Shown piece after piece: positions 5,501-6,794 of a stretch of 6,794 bases of DNA (positions are counted from its first letter, which is position 1; each line of letters starts with the position of its first letter). Where the stretch lies: NCBI GenBank assembly GCA_902773215.1, contig CACYDQ010000241.1, positions 1 through 6,794 on the forward strand. The letters are read 5' to 3'. The notes below the pieces were generated by a model, which did not search any database, was not told where the DNA came from, and was given only the letters and a program-made list of their open reading frames with translations. Both the position numbers and the translations under genes were made by a program. Source of the stretch: an uncultured Spirochaetaceae bacterium. Lineage in GTDB: Bacteria > Spirochaetota > Spirochaetia > Treponematales > Treponemataceae.

Positions 5501-6794
5501 GTCCTGACAGAGGCAAGCGACAGAAGGAGCGACAGGCCCATCCCGATGAGCGTCAGGTACTGCATGATGGCGGCGGGGAGGCCGAGCGCGAGCAGGGGGG
5601 CGGTAAAATACGTCCCGGCCAGGCCGAACAAGCCTCCTGCAACGACGGCACAAAGCCATATTCCCTTTTTGACCCCATATTTCGTGTGTGCGAAGATTGC
5701 GACCGTCAGCGGAAATATGACTCCGGGCGTGTATACCGAATAGGCCCCGGTCAGCAGGCTGAGTATGTCGCCTTTGCCCCACAAGGCGAGCGCGAGGGCG
5801 AGCAGCCCCAGCAGGAGCACCGCCATGCGGGCCCAAGACACGCGGTCTTTCTTGAGTATGTCTTTCGCCAGGATGCTGGAGGCGTTTATAAGGCAGGTAT
5901 CCGTCGAGGACAGGATTGCGGAAAGCAGCCCGAACAGGAGGACGACGGCAATCGGCCGGGGGAGGAGGGAGACTGCATGGAGCAGGGCGGATTTGCCCGC
6001 AAGCTCCTCCGCGCCCGTATTGAAGCGGAGCCACATGCCGGTCATCGTGATGAGGAATGCGAATGCGAGCAGGACGAGCCCCGCGGTGAAGGCGGATTTT
6101 TTTGCCGTCGCCCCGTCCTTGGAGATGAAGTTCCGGGACAAGATGTCCGGCCCCAGGAAGTATACCCCGCCGATGATGAAGAACTGCATGAAGAGATTGA
6201 AGGGCCGGTAAGAGGAGTTCAGAAGCTCCATGTTCTGCGGAATGTCCGCCGTGTTCCCGCCCTTTATGAAATACAGGAAGAACGTGCAGGAGACGATGCC
6301 TGCCATGATGATGGCGAGCTGGATCTTGTCCGTCTTGACAACGGACAGCTGTCCGCCCGTCATCGTGTATGCGATGACGATGAGGGCGACGACGGCGAAT
6401 ATCGCACGGCTGTTCCTGCCGAGCGCGAACGTAATCAGGTTGTTCATGGCGACCAGCTGTCCCGCTATGACGCCGACCCAGGAGACGACGATGACGGCGG
6501 CGATGAGCAGCTGCGCTTCCTGTCCCGCCGTTTTGCCTGCCAGGTCGGGGAGGGTGTCCGCATCGATTTTCCTGACCCGTTCCGAGATGAGCAGGGACTG
6601 GAGCACAAGGCCCGCCGCTCCGAAGACGAGCCACCATATCCCGGGGAAGCCGATTTTGTACACGGTGTCGGTGATTCCGATCGTCGTGGATGCACCGAGC
6701 ATCGTGGCGAGCAGGGTCATCACGACCGGGAAGAGCCCCTGCCGTTTGCCTGCCGTTGAATAGTCCGTGAAGGTTCTGATGTTCTTTATGTCAC
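5491..6794 (-). CDS. Sodium:solute symporter (SSS family), 5' end beyond the window
   Basis: The frame runs from the right window edge to TGA (5493-5491), with 433 residues visible. An internal GTG at 6723-6721 could be mistaken for a start, but the frame is open upstream of it. The upstream residues (FTDYSTAGKRQGLFPV) are the loop that precedes the first core helix in this family, so the true start is off-window and probably only one membrane segment is missing. Landmarks in order of the protein: TLLATMLGASTTIG (first core helix, sodium-site region), AYTMTGGQLSVVKTDKIQ, the GPDILSRNFISKD loop, and LSAILSSTDTCLINASS with the Ser/Thr pair typical of the second sodium site. About 12 hydrophobic segments follow one another to a short basic end (RTKK). 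It imports a solute with Na+ across the inner membrane; the substrate cannot be read from these motifs. It converges with the efflux unit and is probably a separate transcript. Confidence 0.92.
   Translation of the reverse strand, partial: DIKNIRTFTDYSTAGKRQGLFPVVMTLLATMLGASTTIGITDTVYKIGFPGIWWLVFGAAGLVLQSLLISERVRKIDADTLPDLAGKTAGQEAQLLIAAVIVVSWVGVIAGQLVAMNNLITFALGRNSRAIFAVVALIVIAYTMTGGQLSVVKTDKIQLAIIMAGIVSCTFFLYFIKGGNTADIPQNMELLNSSYRPFNLFMQFFIIGGVYFLGPDILSRNFISKDGATAKKSAFTAGLVLLAFAFLITMTGMWLRFNTGAEELAGKSALLHAVSLLPRPIAVVLLFGLLSAILSSTDTCLINASSILAKDILKKDRVSWARMAVLLLGLLALALALWGKGDILSLLTGAYSVYTPGVIFPLTVAIFAHTKYGVKKGIWLCAVVAGGLFGLAGTYFTAPLLALGLPAAIMQYLTLIGMGLSLLLSLASVRTKK

Noticed and set aside
6721..6723. 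GTG as the start of the symporter
   Set aside because: The frame stays open to the window edge, and the residues upstream match the family loop before the first core helix.
5686..6759. 357-codon plus-strand open frame opposite the symporter
   Set aside because: Very rich in charged residues (Glu, Asp, Arg), with no ribosome binding site or domain; the opposite strand encodes a clear SSS transporter.

Overview
The window reads as chromosomal DNA from a diderm (two-membrane) bacterium. It is moderately G+C-rich by eye and uses clear Shine-Dalgarno sequences. An adaptor–RND pump pair fits a Gram-negative-type envelope. The protein style and the RND/PII-like pairing recall Spirochaetota (Treponema-like) or similar anaerobes, but that placement is a weak inference from memory and no marker gene is present.

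Layout: (1) Positions 1-228 (+) are the 3' end of a periplasmic adaptor (membrane fusion protein, HlyD/AcrA type). (2) After a 12-nt gap, 241-5169 (+) is a very large RND inner-membrane efflux pump of 1642 codons. Residues 1 to about 1017 form a complete, ordinary RND core with 12 membrane segments. The remaining 625 residues are an unusual low-complexity tail, predicted cytoplasmic: a long acidic Pro/Glu/Val-rich stretch with degenerate 51-bp repeats, nine tandem 18-bp units encoding VPPATA-type hexapeptides, and a basic C-terminal end. (3) 18 nt later, 5188-5475 (+) is a 95-residue PII-like protein resembling the transporter-associated PG0541/DUF3240-type small proteins found beside RND pumps. 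(4) Convergent to these and only 15 nt away, 5491-6794 (-) is the 3' part of a sodium:solute symporter (SSS family). Its 5' end lies beyond the window.

The three plus-strand genes look like one transcriptional unit: adaptor, pump and a possible cytoplasmic regulator or sensor. The adaptor would link the pump to an outer-membrane channel that is not visible here. The SSS gene is probably unrelated and simply shares the convergent junction. Gene coverage is nearly continuous, with no gene-free stretch over 300 bases and no RNA gene, CRISPR array or insertion sequence seen.

The most noteworthy feature is the pump's giant charge-segregated tail next to a PII-like gene. A regulatory link between them is a hypothesis, not something the sequence proves.
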